DNA of 11,590 nucleotides, from the NCBI GenBank assembly GCA_015661645.1, contig DQVR01000082.1, positions 1 to 11,590 on the forward strand, written 5' to 3'. The notes below the pieces were generated by a model, which was given only the letters and a program-made list of their open reading frames with translations, made no database searches and was not told the origin of the DNA. Below, piece by piece: positions 1 to 6,414 of the stretch; position 1 is the first letter of the stretch, and every line of letters starts with the position of its first letter. The position numbers and the translations under genes are program-made. Source of the stretch: Pyrodictium delaneyi. GTDB taxonomy: Archaea; Thermoproteota; Thermoprotei_A; Sulfolobales; Pyrodictiaceae.

Positions 1-222
1 CTCCATGAACCGATAATAGCCGTGGTAAACGAGCGGGGAGAAATAGTAGGCACAATCACTGCCAAGAAGCTCTTGTCCTTATTGCTCCGTCCCTCCAATA
101 AGAAAAAGGAACACGCACCGCCTGAGTCTTCTTCCACAAAGGGAGGAGGCTCGGAAGCGCCGGCCCCACAACATCCCCGAGGAGAGCATCGAGACTCCTC
201 GGGTTCTAAAGAGTCCGCCTAG
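1..222 (+). CDS. CBS-domain protein, C-terminal fragment
   Basis: The frame is open from the first base of the window and ends in TAG at 220-222, so 73 C-terminal residues are visible and the start lies upstream. Residues 4-27 (PIIAVVNERGEIVGTITAKK) have the pattern that closes a CBS domain: a beta strand, an acidic/Gly turn, then 'GxIT' and a helix. CBS domains bind adenine nucleotides and act as regulatory modules on enzymes, channels and transporters. The last 45 residues are Lys/Ser/Pro/Gly-rich, look disordered, and are probably a tail. Nothing visible tells which protein carries the domain; a stand-alone CBS protein, a transporter or a dehydrogenase are all possible. It converges on the ligase gene. 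Confidence 0.7.
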   Translation, partial: LHEPIIAVVNERGEIVGTITAKKLLSLLLRPSNKKKEHAPPESSSTKGGGSEAPAPQHPRGEHRDSSGSKESA

Positions 223-543
223 GTAGAGGCCACTGCATGGGGTCCCTCTTCACGGCCTCCCCAGGGTTTCCTGCTTTCTTCCTTAGCCGTAGCCCCTTAT
301 ACTAAGCGTTCCGGGAGGGCCTAGCGTACCCCGTTATCCTCACACATGGTGCAGCTGCGGCTAAGAGGGGTCACAAGGGTATGGGGCTCGGCGAAACTCT
401 GAACAGTCACCGCCGTTGCTACGGCTCCTACTTGCCGGGTAGTCCTCATAGCCGGGAACTACCTAGAGCCATAACAAGCCTAATTATGGAAAGAGGTCTT
501 AGACATGCTTATGAAAAGCTCTAACAAGATAGTCAACAAGTGG
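223..543. other. 321-bp gap between convergent genes with several stems
   Basis: No credible protein gene is present; the best short frame is 18 codons from 346. Visible structure: a TATA-like stretch at 297-305 (plus strand), then short inverted repeats 385-389 with 466-470 (GGCTC/GAGCC), 389-393 with 411-415 (CGGCG/CGCCG), 412-416 with 421-425 (GCCGT/ACGGC, four-base loop) and 437-443 with 458-464 (GGGTAGT/ACTACCT, one G-T pair). The first could close the others, but the second and third share bases. No C/D-box motif or tRNA pattern was found. Because both flanking genes end here, no promoter is needed for them, so the length and structure leave room for an unannotated RNA. Confidence 0.3.
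264..285 (+). terminator. pyrimidine-rich possible terminator of the CBS gene
   Basis: About 40 bases after the CBS-gene stop the plus strand runs into a C/T-rich tract with three T-rich clusters. Archaeal RNA polymerase terminates at T-rich tracts without needing a hairpin. The T-runs are short (three bases), so this is only a weak call. Confidence 0.3.
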
Positions 544-2355
544 TTATGCCGTTTCTTTGACTTTCCTCAGCTGCTTTAGGTACATCTCATACAGCTCTTT
601 AGTCGTTGTAGCGTCCTCTGGCCCTTTGTCGGGTCGCCATCTTATGAACCGTGGGAACCTTATGGATATACCTGCTCCTTTTCTGACCCAGCCATAGCAG
701 CAAGTGTGTATAGGGCTCAGCGTTAGCTCAGCACCAATTATCTCTGCTACTAGCGCTGGCTCGACCCAGACGTCTGGCTTCATCTGGCTGTCGACACGCG
801 CTGGTTTGTGGTCGCGTATGTATGGTCTGAGGATGTCATCCAGACGCTCCAGGTCTTCGTCTGTGAAGCCGCTGCCCACCTTGCATACGCTCTTGAATGT
901 GTCTGTCTCGGGGTCGTATGCGGCCATGAGCAATGCCCCGAATTTGCCACCACGCCTCCCTTTTCCGTAGAGCGCGCCGATGACCACAAGGTCTACAGTG
1001 TCACTCATCTCTGACTTGTAGTCACGCTTATACTTTATCCATAACCAGCCACGCGCTCCTGCCTGATATATGCTACGATCATGTATGGCTTTAGCCATGA
1101 CGCCTTCGGCGCCATCCTCTATGGCTTTAAGGAAGAATGTCTCAAGTTCCTCAGGACTATCGGTTACTATTCCTTTCGCTAGCTGCCATCTCTCGCTCGG
1201 CTCTATGATCTTTTCGAGCATCTCGTGCCTCTTAGGTAGGGGCTTTACTGTGAGGTCTTCACCGTCTACGTAAACCGTGTCGAATAGGTATACTGCCACT
1301 GGTATTTCGGAAAGGACCAGGTGGATATCGTGTTTACGCCTTCGATGCATTAGCACTTGGAATGGCCGCAGTTCGCCCGTCTCCGGGTCTATTGCCACTA
1401 TCTCGCCTTCTACTATAGCCTCGTTAGCCTTTATGCCCTTCCTAGCCATCTCCACTACGTCGGGATACATATAGGTTATATTCTCTAGCCGCCGCGAGAA
1501 TATCCATATCTTGTCTCCTTTCTTATGTATCTGCGCGCGTTCGCCATCATACTTGTACTCCACCAGCGCCTTTCCACCTAGTTTGCGGAGTATCTCCGCC
1601 GCATCGTTGAGCCTCTCTGCCAACATAGGCCTAATAGGTATGCCTACCTCGGGCTTTATGTGTTTGAGCTCATCCACACCCTTGGTAGCTAGTATCTTAG
1701 CCACTAGGCCTAGATCGGCACGAAGGTTATATGCCCTCTCGACTATGTTCCTCATAGACGCGCTGCCAGCATAGACTACCGCTAGGGCCTCCATTATCGT
1801 GGCGTCTCCTACACCAAGCCTAAGCTTACCCTCAACGAATCTAGCAATGTATTTGGCCTCTTTCGGGGAGGCCTCCGCTAGTAGGCCTGCGAGTAGCTTC
1901 AGCTTTATCTCTCGGCTTCCCTCTCCCTGCGCTTGTGCAATTTTTGCTAAGGTATCGTACACCTTTTCTACCGTAAGACCCACGGTGGAGCCGTCCTGTC
2001 TCTTAATAAATGCCAGGAGACCTGGTGCTGGCGCCTTCCTCGTTCTCTCTGCTTTAATCATCTCTATGGCTCTACCTATATCACCTAGTCTTTTAGCTAG
2101 CTGCTCAACCTGCTGCTCCGACACATGTAACGATATGGCTGCCGCCTTTATAAGGAGCTTCTCGCCTACACCGAGTTCCGGGAGCCCCTTCCAGTCCGGC
2201 CACAGCTTGCCCTGTAGGAAGTAGACTACCTTGTCAATTACCTCTGGAGGCGTTTTCTTGAATAGCTCTACGAGGTAAAGGAGCATCTGGGTACGTGCTG
2301 TAACTCTTTCAAGCTTCTCGAACGTATCAGCTAGTATAGAGAACGGCATAGGCAT
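544..2355 (-). CDS. lig: ATP-dependent DNA ligase
   Basis: Seals nicks in duplex DNA through an enzyme-AMP and a DNA-adenylate intermediate; it is the replicative and repair ligase of archaea, related to eukaryotic ligase I. All nucleotidyltransferase motifs are present in order: motif I YKYDGER with the AMP-accepting Lys at residue 268, motif III FSRRLENITYMYPD near 286-299, motif IIIa VEGEIV near 315-320, motif IV EDGAEGVMAK near 413-422, motif V WLWIKYKRDY near 437-446, and an OB-fold ending in motif VI RFPRFIRWRPDK near 567-578. The first 220 residues match the helical DNA-binding domain. 603 residues is the normal length. ATG at 2355 is used; a second ATG at 2349 would give the commoner MPFS- start. 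No Shine-Dalgarno site is visible. A TATA-like box lies about 45 bases upstream. Confidence 0.97.
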   Translation of the reverse strand: MPMPFSILADTFEKLERVTARTQMLLYLVELFKKTPPEVIDKVVYFLQGKLWPDWKGLPELGVGEKLLIKAAAISLHVSEQQVEQLAKRLGDIGRAIEMIKAERTRKAPAPGLLAFIKRQDGSTVGLTVEKVYDTLAKIAQAQGEGSREIKLKLLAGLLAEASPKEAKYIARFVEGKLRLGVGDATIMEALAVVYAGSASMRNIVERAYNLRADLGLVAKILATKGVDELKHIKPEVGIPIRPMLAERLNDAAEILRKLGGKALVEYKYDGERAQIHKKGDKIWIFSRRLENITYMYPDVVEMARKGIKANEAIVEGEIVAIDPETGELRPFQVLMHRRRKHDIHLVLSEIPVAVYLFDTVYVDGEDLTVKPLPKRHEMLEKIIEPSERWQLAKGIVTDSPEELETFFLKAIEDGAEGVMAKAIHDRSIYQAGARGWLWIKYKRDYKSEMSDTVDLVVIGALYGKGRRGGKFGALLMAAYDPETDTFKSVCKVGSGFTDEDLERLDDILRPYIRDHKPARVDSQMKPDVWVEPALVAEIIGAELTLSPIHTCCYGWVRKGAGISIRFPRFIRWRPDKGPEDATTTKELYEMYLKQLRKVKETA

Positions 2356-2393
2356 AACTTGTAGTCCCTTACCTAGTGGTTAGGGAGCTATAC

Positions 2394-2418
2394 AGCCCCT
2401 TATAATGCCCTAGGGGCT
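2394..2418 (-). promoter_or_regulatory. TATA-like box inside a 7-bp inverted repeat, upstream of the ligase
   Basis: On the minus strand ATTATAAGG (2406-2398) fits an archaeal TATA box, predicting a start near 2376 and a leader of about 20 bases for the ligase mRNA. The box sits between perfect inverted arms AGCCCCT (2394-2400) and AGGGGCT (2412-2418), 11 bases apart. The arms could be an operator over the TATA box or a hairpin ending the upstream transcript, whose stop codon is 21 bases before the first arm. Confidence 0.45.
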
Positions 2419-2438
2419 GAAGCCTGCAGGTATACCAT

Positions 2439-2933
2439 CTAACGCTTAGCGAGCCGTGCACGGTAGACTTTCTCGACAGGCTGCGGCGGGGTTAGCGGAC
2501 TGGTTTCTGGGTCACGTTGCTCGATAACCTCTACTACGCTCCTATAGACCCGGTACACATCGTCGTAGGAGAGGTTCCTACACTTGCAGCATGTTATTCT
2601 TACATCGCTTACCTCGTAACGCTCCTCCTTATCGACAACCGTACGTATTATTGTGAGTTCTATTTTCTCCGGCTTTACACCCTGTATTTTCTCAGCTATG
2701 GCTGATGCGTTTACATAGAGGACTTCAACCGACGAGTCTGCCTCAAGCCTGCCTTCTACTCGGTACTCTGGAGGAAGCGCGTTAAGCCGACTATAGACGT
2801 CTAGCGATATTACTATACAGCCATTCGCATCGCGGATAACGATTGCTCTTCTAAACTCCTCATACCAGTACTCCGTAACGCCCTTCCAAGCTTCTACTAT
2901 CTTGGGCTGCTCTGCTGCTGGAGGCACAGCCAT
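2439..2933 (-). CDS. hypothetical protein (164 aa) upstream of the ligase
   Basis: I do not recognise this family. From the ATG at 2933 it has 164 residues: a Pro/Ala-rich N-terminus, a region of alternating beta-like segments (EYWYEEFRRAIVIRDANGCIVISLDVYSRL; EVLYVNASAIAEKI; IELTIIRTVVD), a CCKC cluster in the last third, then a Pro-rich tail ending RARLAKR. One CxxC-like cluster alone is not enough for a full zinc site. The frame also has a GTG at 2954 (171 aa). I prefer 2933 because GGTGGG (2945-2940) is six bases before it as a ribosome site, while the GTG has none. It ends in TAG. The same strand and an 83-base gap to the ligase allow co-transcription, but the ligase has its own TATA-like box. 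No function is inferred. Confidence 0.75.
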   Translation of the reverse strand: MAVPPAAEQPKIVEAWKGVTEYWYEEFRRAIVIRDANGCIVISLDVYSRLNALPPEYRVEGRLEADSSVEVLYVNASAIAEKIQGVKPEKIELTIIRTVVDKEERYEVSDVRITCCKCRNLSYDDVYRVYRSVVEVIEQRDPETSPLTPPQPVEKVYRARLAKR

Positions 2934-3023
2934 CCCTTGCCCACCGCCGTGCACTGAACCATAGTATCTGGGCTCTAGGTCTCCCTCTCCAGGCCTAGTA
3001 GCTAATGGCCCAGCTCTAAGCTA

Positions 3024-3059
3024 GTTGGGCAAGAAGTGTACACTGTGGAGCCTCCCAAC
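3024..3059. repeat. 10-bp palindrome inside a 6-bp inverted repeat
   Basis: In the gap upstream of the 164-aa gene, AGTGTACACT (3035-3044) is a perfect 10-base palindrome. It is enclosed by GTTGGG (3024-3029) and CCCAAC (3054-3059). Such symmetric sites can bind dimeric repressors, and this one lies about 100 bases upstream of the 164-aa gene. The significance is unproven. Confidence 0.3.
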
Positions 3060-3110
3060 GAGACGGGTAAAATAGGGCCCGGCGGCCACCGGGACGCTGG
3101 TCTCCGTGTG

Positions 3111-3356
3111 TTAGCGGCGCTTCTGGGCTATCCATGGTGTTATTGGCTGCAGCTCGCGGCCGCAGAAGGGGCAGCGGTAGTGCACCCGTCTTGCATCCGC
3201 TGTGCAGAAGTACGCGTCGTAGCGGTCACGGCAGTGCTGGCAGACATAGACTATGTCTAGGGTGACGTCTAGCTTCTTGGCGCATATCCTACACTTGACT
3301 TCTACCCAGCCCTTATGGCCGACAGCATTTATGCCCTTGAGCCCAGAGGTCGACAT
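3111..3356 (-). CDS. small cysteine-rich zinc-binding protein (81 aa)
   Basis: The protein has CxxC at CRIC, CQHC and CPFC, plus a lone Cys in YFCTAD and a His-Tyr-Arg-Cys run (RVHYRC) just before CPFC. Eight or so Cys/His ligands in this spacing could hold two zinc ions in a RING-like or double zinc-ribbon fold. The tail ends in a basic QKRR. I cannot name the family. Small proteins like this in archaea are often nucleic-acid or protein adaptors, but nothing here decides it. The frame opens with GTG at 3377, but ATG at 3356 is chosen because GGGGGTG (3371-3365) lies eight bases before it, the normal archaeal distance. A TATA-like box at 3399-3407 places transcription start near 3376, giving a short leader that holds this site. 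Confidence 0.8.
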   Translation of the reverse strand: MSTSGLKGINAVGHKGWVEVKCRICAKKLDVTLDIVYVCQHCRDRYDAYFCTADARRVHYRCPFCGRELQPITPWIAQKRR

Positions 3357-3398
3357 ACTTTCCGCACCCCCGGGCACGTCGTGCTGCCAAGCCCAGAA

Positions 3399-3407
3399 TT
3401 AATATAC
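3399..3407 (-). promoter_or_regulatory. TATA-like box of the zinc-binding protein gene
   Basis: GTATATTAA on the minus strand is the clearest TATA-like element in the window. It lies about 27 bases before the predicted transcript start near 3376 and about 45 bases before the ATG at 3356. Confidence 0.55.
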
Positions 3408-3459
3408 TGCTATCTCCCTGCCCCTCACCACCATTAGAGGAGGCTGTGATGTGAGCGCT

Positions 3460-3499
3460 CTTCGCCGAACCCTCCGTATGTGGAGCGCTAGCAGCGAAG
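3460..3499. repeat. nested stem-loop in the gap after the phosphoesterase
   Basis: CTTCGC (3460-3465) pairs with GCGAAG (3494-3499), and within the loop CTCC (3472-3475) pairs with GGAG (3482-3485) around a six-base loop. Two AGCGCT palindromes (3454-3459 and 3484-3489) overlap the structure. It lies just downstream of the phosphoesterase stop (3542) on the minus strand and could mark its 3' end, although no T-run follows it. Confidence 0.3.
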
Positions 3500-3541
3500 G
3501 GCCGGGATTGTTGAGCCTCCTTCCACGTCGGCTAAGGTTCA

Positions 3542-4222
3542 TCAGCCGCAAGGGCTCTCTGAGAGCCTTGCAAGACGTACACGTACTATGTTCTTGACTG
3601 TATCGATGTCTGCTATGGCGTATCTCCCGGCTTTAAGGGGGCCAGGATTTACGGCTAGCACGCCCTCGACACTCGCGACTCCCCATGCTTCGTGTATGTG
3701 TCCAACAACTACTAGAAGTGGTCGCGTCTCGGCAACAAGCTTGCGGAGGCTTGGACTGCCAACGTATTCGCCGCCCCTTACGCGGTCTAGTCCGCTCATG
3801 TACGGGGGTGTATGCGATACCAGTACCACCTTACCATTGTTACTGTTCTTTTTTATTTCTTCTTTCAGCTTTGCTAGCATCCTGCTATACTCTTCCTCGC
3901 TGTACTCGAATGGAGTGCTGAACGGGGTGTATATTGAGCCACCTATGCCGGCGAGTACTAGCTCCCTGAACTTGTAGACTTTCATATGTATACACTCGGC
4001 ATTGGCTATGCTTACTCTGGCCAGTTCAAGGCTGTCACAGTTGCCTGGTATCCACGCTACAGGGGACTATCGTACAAGCTCTCCGAGCACCGCTCTAGCC
4101 TCCTCTATGGACCCGCACCTGGATATATCGCCTGCCACTACTGTCAGCTCCCTCTTTATTCTTGCAAGGCGCTCAACCTTTCCTAGAGAACCGTGTATGT
4201 CGGACACTATGAGTATACGCAT
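3542..4222 (-). pseudogene. COG2129-type metallophosphoesterase interrupted by in-frame TAG
   Basis: Read from ATG at 4222 to TGA at 3544-3542 the frame is 227 codons and collinear throughout, except for one TAG at codon 52 (4069-4067). Before it: SDIHG (Asp8, His10) and AGD (Asp32). After it: PGNCD (Asn61), GIGGSIYTPFSTPFE, SHTPPY (His137), LDRVRGG and GHIHEAWG (His175, His177), then VNPGPLKAGRYA. These are the full metal-ligand motifs of Icc/MJ0936-like phosphoesterases. GGGGTGA (4237-4231) eight bases before ATG 4222 supports that start. The next in-frame ATG (3985) gives a 147-residue piece without Asp8, His10, Asp32 and Asn61, so it would lack much of the two-metal site. TAG normally stops in this genome. 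A recent nonsense mutation, a sequencing error (CAG, AAG, GAG, TGG and others are one base away) or readthrough would all fit. Confidence 0.85.
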
Positions 4223-4230
4223 CAACTCCG

Positions 4231-4237
4231 TCACCCC
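4231..4237 (-). promoter_or_regulatory. Shine-Dalgarno site fixing the phosphoesterase start
   Basis: GGGGTGA on the minus strand lies eight bases before the ATG at 4222. It shows that translation begins at the N-terminal half and that the short 3985 start is not the native one. Confidence 0.6.
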
Positions 4238-4384
4238 GCTGCCCATCTGCTACTGCTATAGCACTGACCCGGCCCTAGGAGATGTACGCTATCATGGTTA
4301 GAAACGCACTGCAAATAAGGCCTACTCTGGTGCTGTCTAAGTCGCGGCGTGTAATCCTCTGAAAGGGGCTAGAACAAGGCGCGT

Positions 4385-4389
4385 GGAGG
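4385..4389 (+). promoter_or_regulatory. Shine-Dalgarno site deciding the GTG start of the 189-aa gene
   Basis: GGAGG lies nine bases before GTG 4399. The ATG six codons later has no comparable site at a normal distance. Confidence 0.55.
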
Positions 4390-4398
4390 CGCTGCAAC

Positions 4399-4968
4399 GT
4401 GGCTTGGCGCAACATAATGGCATCGATATTTGAAGCCGCTATCAACCATGTAGAGTCCACGTGCGCCAGAGATGGCTCCGAGCCTATCGCTTGTGCAAGG
4501 GCCCTAGTAGCGGCCGCCGACGCTCTGTATACTCCGTTAAAGCCTGTTGACTCCGGCCTTGGAGAAGCTAGGCGTGTAGCTACTATGCTTGCAAGCCTAG
4601 TAGCCAACACATTCATATATATGGTTTCGAAGGACAAGGATATAGAGTTTATAAAGTCCGTTAGGTCGGAGCTAGAGGGGATCGTGAATACCGAAAAACC
4701 GCTAGAGGAGGTAGAAGCCATACTAGAGAAGGCCTCCGCTACAATGACGCCCGCAAAGCTCGATGACGCCCGCGAGGCCGTACTCAACGAGATAAGCGAG
4801 TACATTGAGCCACCACAGCCAACTATACCTAGAAGGCGTAGAAGGCAGCCACGGAGGCCGAACCCGGCCCAGAATATCCGGCGGCTTGTAAGGGACCTTG
4901 GGCGCAGGGATCCACTGCTAGCTAAACAGATAGCAAGACTGCTAAAAGCAAAGGGTATACCGGCTTAA
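4399..4968 (+). CDS. hypothetical helical protein with Arg-rich linker (189 aa)
   Basis: I do not recognise this family. Residues 1-130 look almost wholly alpha-helical, with acidic and alanine-rich heptad-like runs (for example SVRSELEGIVNTEKPLEEVE). A proline-rich break and a strongly basic stretch follow (RRRRRQPRRP near 145-154), then a short amphipathic C-terminal helix (NIRRLVRDLGRRDPLLAKQIARLLKAKG). The basic part would suit nucleic-acid or ribosome contact, but that is only an inference. The GTG at 4399 is chosen because GGAGG (4385-4389) precedes it by nine bases and an in-frame TGA (4360-4362) closes the frame upstream; ATG at 4417 is the alternative. A 176-residue frame on the other strand overlaps it, but is Ser/Thr/Ile-rich and lacks a ribosome site. 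It is divergent from the phosphoesterase and convergent with the THUMP-SPOUT gene. Confidence 0.75.
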   Translation: MAWRNIMASIFEAAINHVESTCARDGSEPIACARALVAAADALYTPLKPVDSGLGEARRVATMLASLVANTFIYMVSKDKDIEFIKSVRSELEGIVNTEKPLEEVEAILEKASATMTPAKLDDAREAVLNEISEYIEPPQPTIPRRRRRQPRRPNPAQNIRRLVRDLGRRDPLLAKQIARLLKAKGIPA

Positions 4969-4971
4969 CCG

Positions 4972-4975
4972 TTTT
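4972..4975 (+). terminator. T-run after the 189-aa gene
   Basis: TTTT begins four bases after the TAA stop, within the 71-base gap between convergent genes. It is short for an archaeal terminator but correctly placed. Confidence 0.3.
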
Positions 4976-5039
4976 CTAGTACCTGTGTGCAGACGCTATA
5001 CACTCCCTGGCCATGTTTCTTAGAAGCTAGCAGGAAAGG

Positions 5040-6167
5040 TTAAGCATGCTGGCCCCCTTCAATAGCCTTCTCGTTGCGGGCCTCGTTACTGCTATCCTGG
5101 TCCAGCGCTAGCATATCGTGTATTATACTGCCTATCGCTATGAGCGCGGAAGCCGCCGCATACTCTGTAGATAGCGTTATCCCCGGAGCAATGTCGAGAA
5201 CTAGGTCTGCAAGCCGGTAAATGCCTTCTGGGATTCCCTCTCTAGAGCCAAAGAGCAGTGTAACCCTTCTATTACGCTTCACTATCTCGAGTATGTCTCT
5301 TGCTCGCCTAGAGACGGGGTCTCCCTCGGGCTCGAACACTATTATCGGTTCATTGTAGCGGCTTCTCACGAGCTGATATAGGTCTTGTACGTAGACGGGT
5401 ACTCGGTGCACCTCCCTGCCATAGCTCTTGCGCTGTATCTGGTACCGGGACTCTATACCCTCGAACACCCCTTCTAGGAACACGCTGAGCTGGCGCGCGT
5501 CTACAAGACCTATAGGCGAGACAACTAGTTCTCCTACTTCGAAGTTCTGAACCTCCCTGCCTATCCTAACCCCCATAGTTCTACAAGCGTCGAGAGGGCC
5601 CAGGTAGGGCATCTGGGCTATCGAGAAACGGCGGAAGAGCTTGTAGAGAGGATACTTACCGGGCCTCATTTTGCGCCATTCACGCGACCCGGGGTAGAAC
5701 GCTATGAGCGCTAGATCCTGTATAATCTCTACAGCTACTACCTTATCGGGATACCTGAGGTTTACTTGAGCACCGGTAGCGCGTCTGACAGCATCGCCGA
5801 CTACCACGTTCACGTCTATGCTTGTAAAGTTGTGTCTCCCACGCCTCACTGTACGGACTGCAAAAGTCTCGCTGCTCGAGATGAACTTTGGCGCTAGTGC
5901 TGCAGCAGCCTCAGCTATCTTAGCCGGCTCTGCTTCGGTGCATGCCTCAGCTACTATGACCTTCTCTGCCTCCGGTACCTTTGCTTCTATCTCTCTAGCT
6001 ACCTCGTACTTGTCCCTGGAAGCCTCGACAAGTACTAGACCTTTGAACCCCCTTGGCGATGGCTCTATACGGGCGCCGGGATCGATTTCGGCTATATAGC
6101 TGGCAGCGACCCGCTCCATGCCTAGGACAGTCTTAACCAGCAACAATTTGCAATCCTGGCTTACCAA
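5040..6167 (-). CDS. THUMP-domain SPOUT-type RNA methylase
   Basis: The N-terminal half contains a THUMP RNA-binding domain, roughly residues 60-155, with the segment FAVRTVRRGRHNF followed by VGDAVRRATGAQVNL and a beta strand KVVAVEII. The C-terminal half, about 170-350, has the look of an AF2226-like SPOUT methylase (the Pfam SPOUT_MTase_2 group fused to THUMP): FGSREGIPEG near 306-315 and APGITLSTEYAAASALIAIG near 327-346 would form the knotted SAM site. It likely methylates a structured RNA, perhaps tRNA or rRNA; the target is not known to me. The last 25 residues are acidic and probably disordered. The start is TTG at 6167: GGAGGG (6180-6175) lies seven bases before it, and an in-frame TGA just upstream blocks longer versions. 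The overlapping ATG at 6172 is out of frame and stops at once. Confidence 0.85.
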   Translation of the reverse strand: MVSQDCKLLLVKTVLGMERVAASYIAEIDPGARIEPSPRGFKGLVLVEASRDKYEVAREIEAKVPEAEKVIVAEACTEAEPAKIAEAAAALAPKFISSSETFAVRTVRRGRHNFTSIDVNVVVGDAVRRATGAQVNLRYPDKVVAVEIIQDLALIAFYPGSREWRKMRPGKYPLYKLFRRFSIAQMPYLGPLDACRTMGVRIGREVQNFEVGELVVSPIGLVDARQLSVFLEGVFEGIESRYQIQRKSYGREVHRVPVYVQDLYQLVRSRYNEPIIVFEPEGDPVSRRARDILEIVKRNRRVTLLFGSREGIPEGIYRLADLVLDIAPGITLSTEYAAASALIAIGSIIHDMLALDQDSSNEARNEKAIEGGQHA

Positions 6168-6174
6168 GCATCAA

Positions 6175-6180
6175 CCCTCC
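6175..6180 (-). promoter_or_regulatory. Shine-Dalgarno site fixing a TTG start
   Basis: GGAGGG on the minus strand is seven bases before TTG 6167. The first in-frame ATG comes only at codon 17, after conserved-looking sequence, so the TTG start is preferred. Confidence 0.6.
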
Positions 6181-6387
6181 AGGAGCTACGGCGTGGAGTA
6201 CTCCCTCTTTCCTCTAATGTTCTCGGCGACTCGGCAACGCTATACACAAAATAGCCCGCACAGCAGTTACCATATCTATAGGCCTAACTGTTCAAGAGAC
6301 AACCAGCCAGAAGGCTAGAGAGTAGCCACAGAATCTATAGGAATATGACTGCTGGAAGAGAGACGCCAACTAGTCTACCTGTATAGT

Positions 6388-6392
6388 AAAAA
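6388..6392 (-). terminator. T5 run after the eS1 gene
   Basis: On the minus strand TTTTT lies about 22 bases after the eS1 stop, at the end of the long right-hand gene cluster. This is the expected form and place for an archaeal terminator. Confidence 0.5.
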
Positions 6393-6414
6393 TGCGTAGC
6401 AGAGACTATCATGT

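Noticed and set aside
346..402. 18-codon frame in the convergent gap
   Set aside because: Too short, no ribosome site, and it runs through the region of inverted repeats.
1799..2224. 141-residue plus-strand frame within the ligase gene
   Set aside because: It lies wholly opposite a well-supported ligase with all catalytic motifs; its Ser/Pro/Ala-rich product is a typical shadow.
3588..3977. 129-residue plus-strand frame opposite the phosphoesterase
   Set aside because: Antisense of clearly conserved GHIH and SHTPP motif sequence; no ribosome site or promoter.
4067..4069. TAG as a pyrrolysine codon or general recoding
   Set aside because: Five genes in the window end at TAG at sensible family lengths, no pyl genes are visible, and nothing about this protein family calls for pyrrolysine.
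4275..4805. 176-residue minus-strand frame opposite the 189-aa gene
   Set aside because: Its Ser/Thr/Ile-rich composition looks like an antisense shadow, it has no ribosome site, and the plus-strand frame has GGAGG at nine bases and a sensible helical pattern.
6305..6327. Short hairpins GGCTA/TAGCC and AGCC/GGCT between eS1 and the THUMP-SPOUT gene
   Set aside because: Stems of four to five pairs are expected by chance and no T-run or ribosome site links them to a function.
6274..6341. Direct repeats ATCTATAGG at 6274-6282 and 6333-6341
   Set aside because: Only nine bases, two copies, in an AT-rich gap; chance is likely and no regular array or transposon ends surround them.
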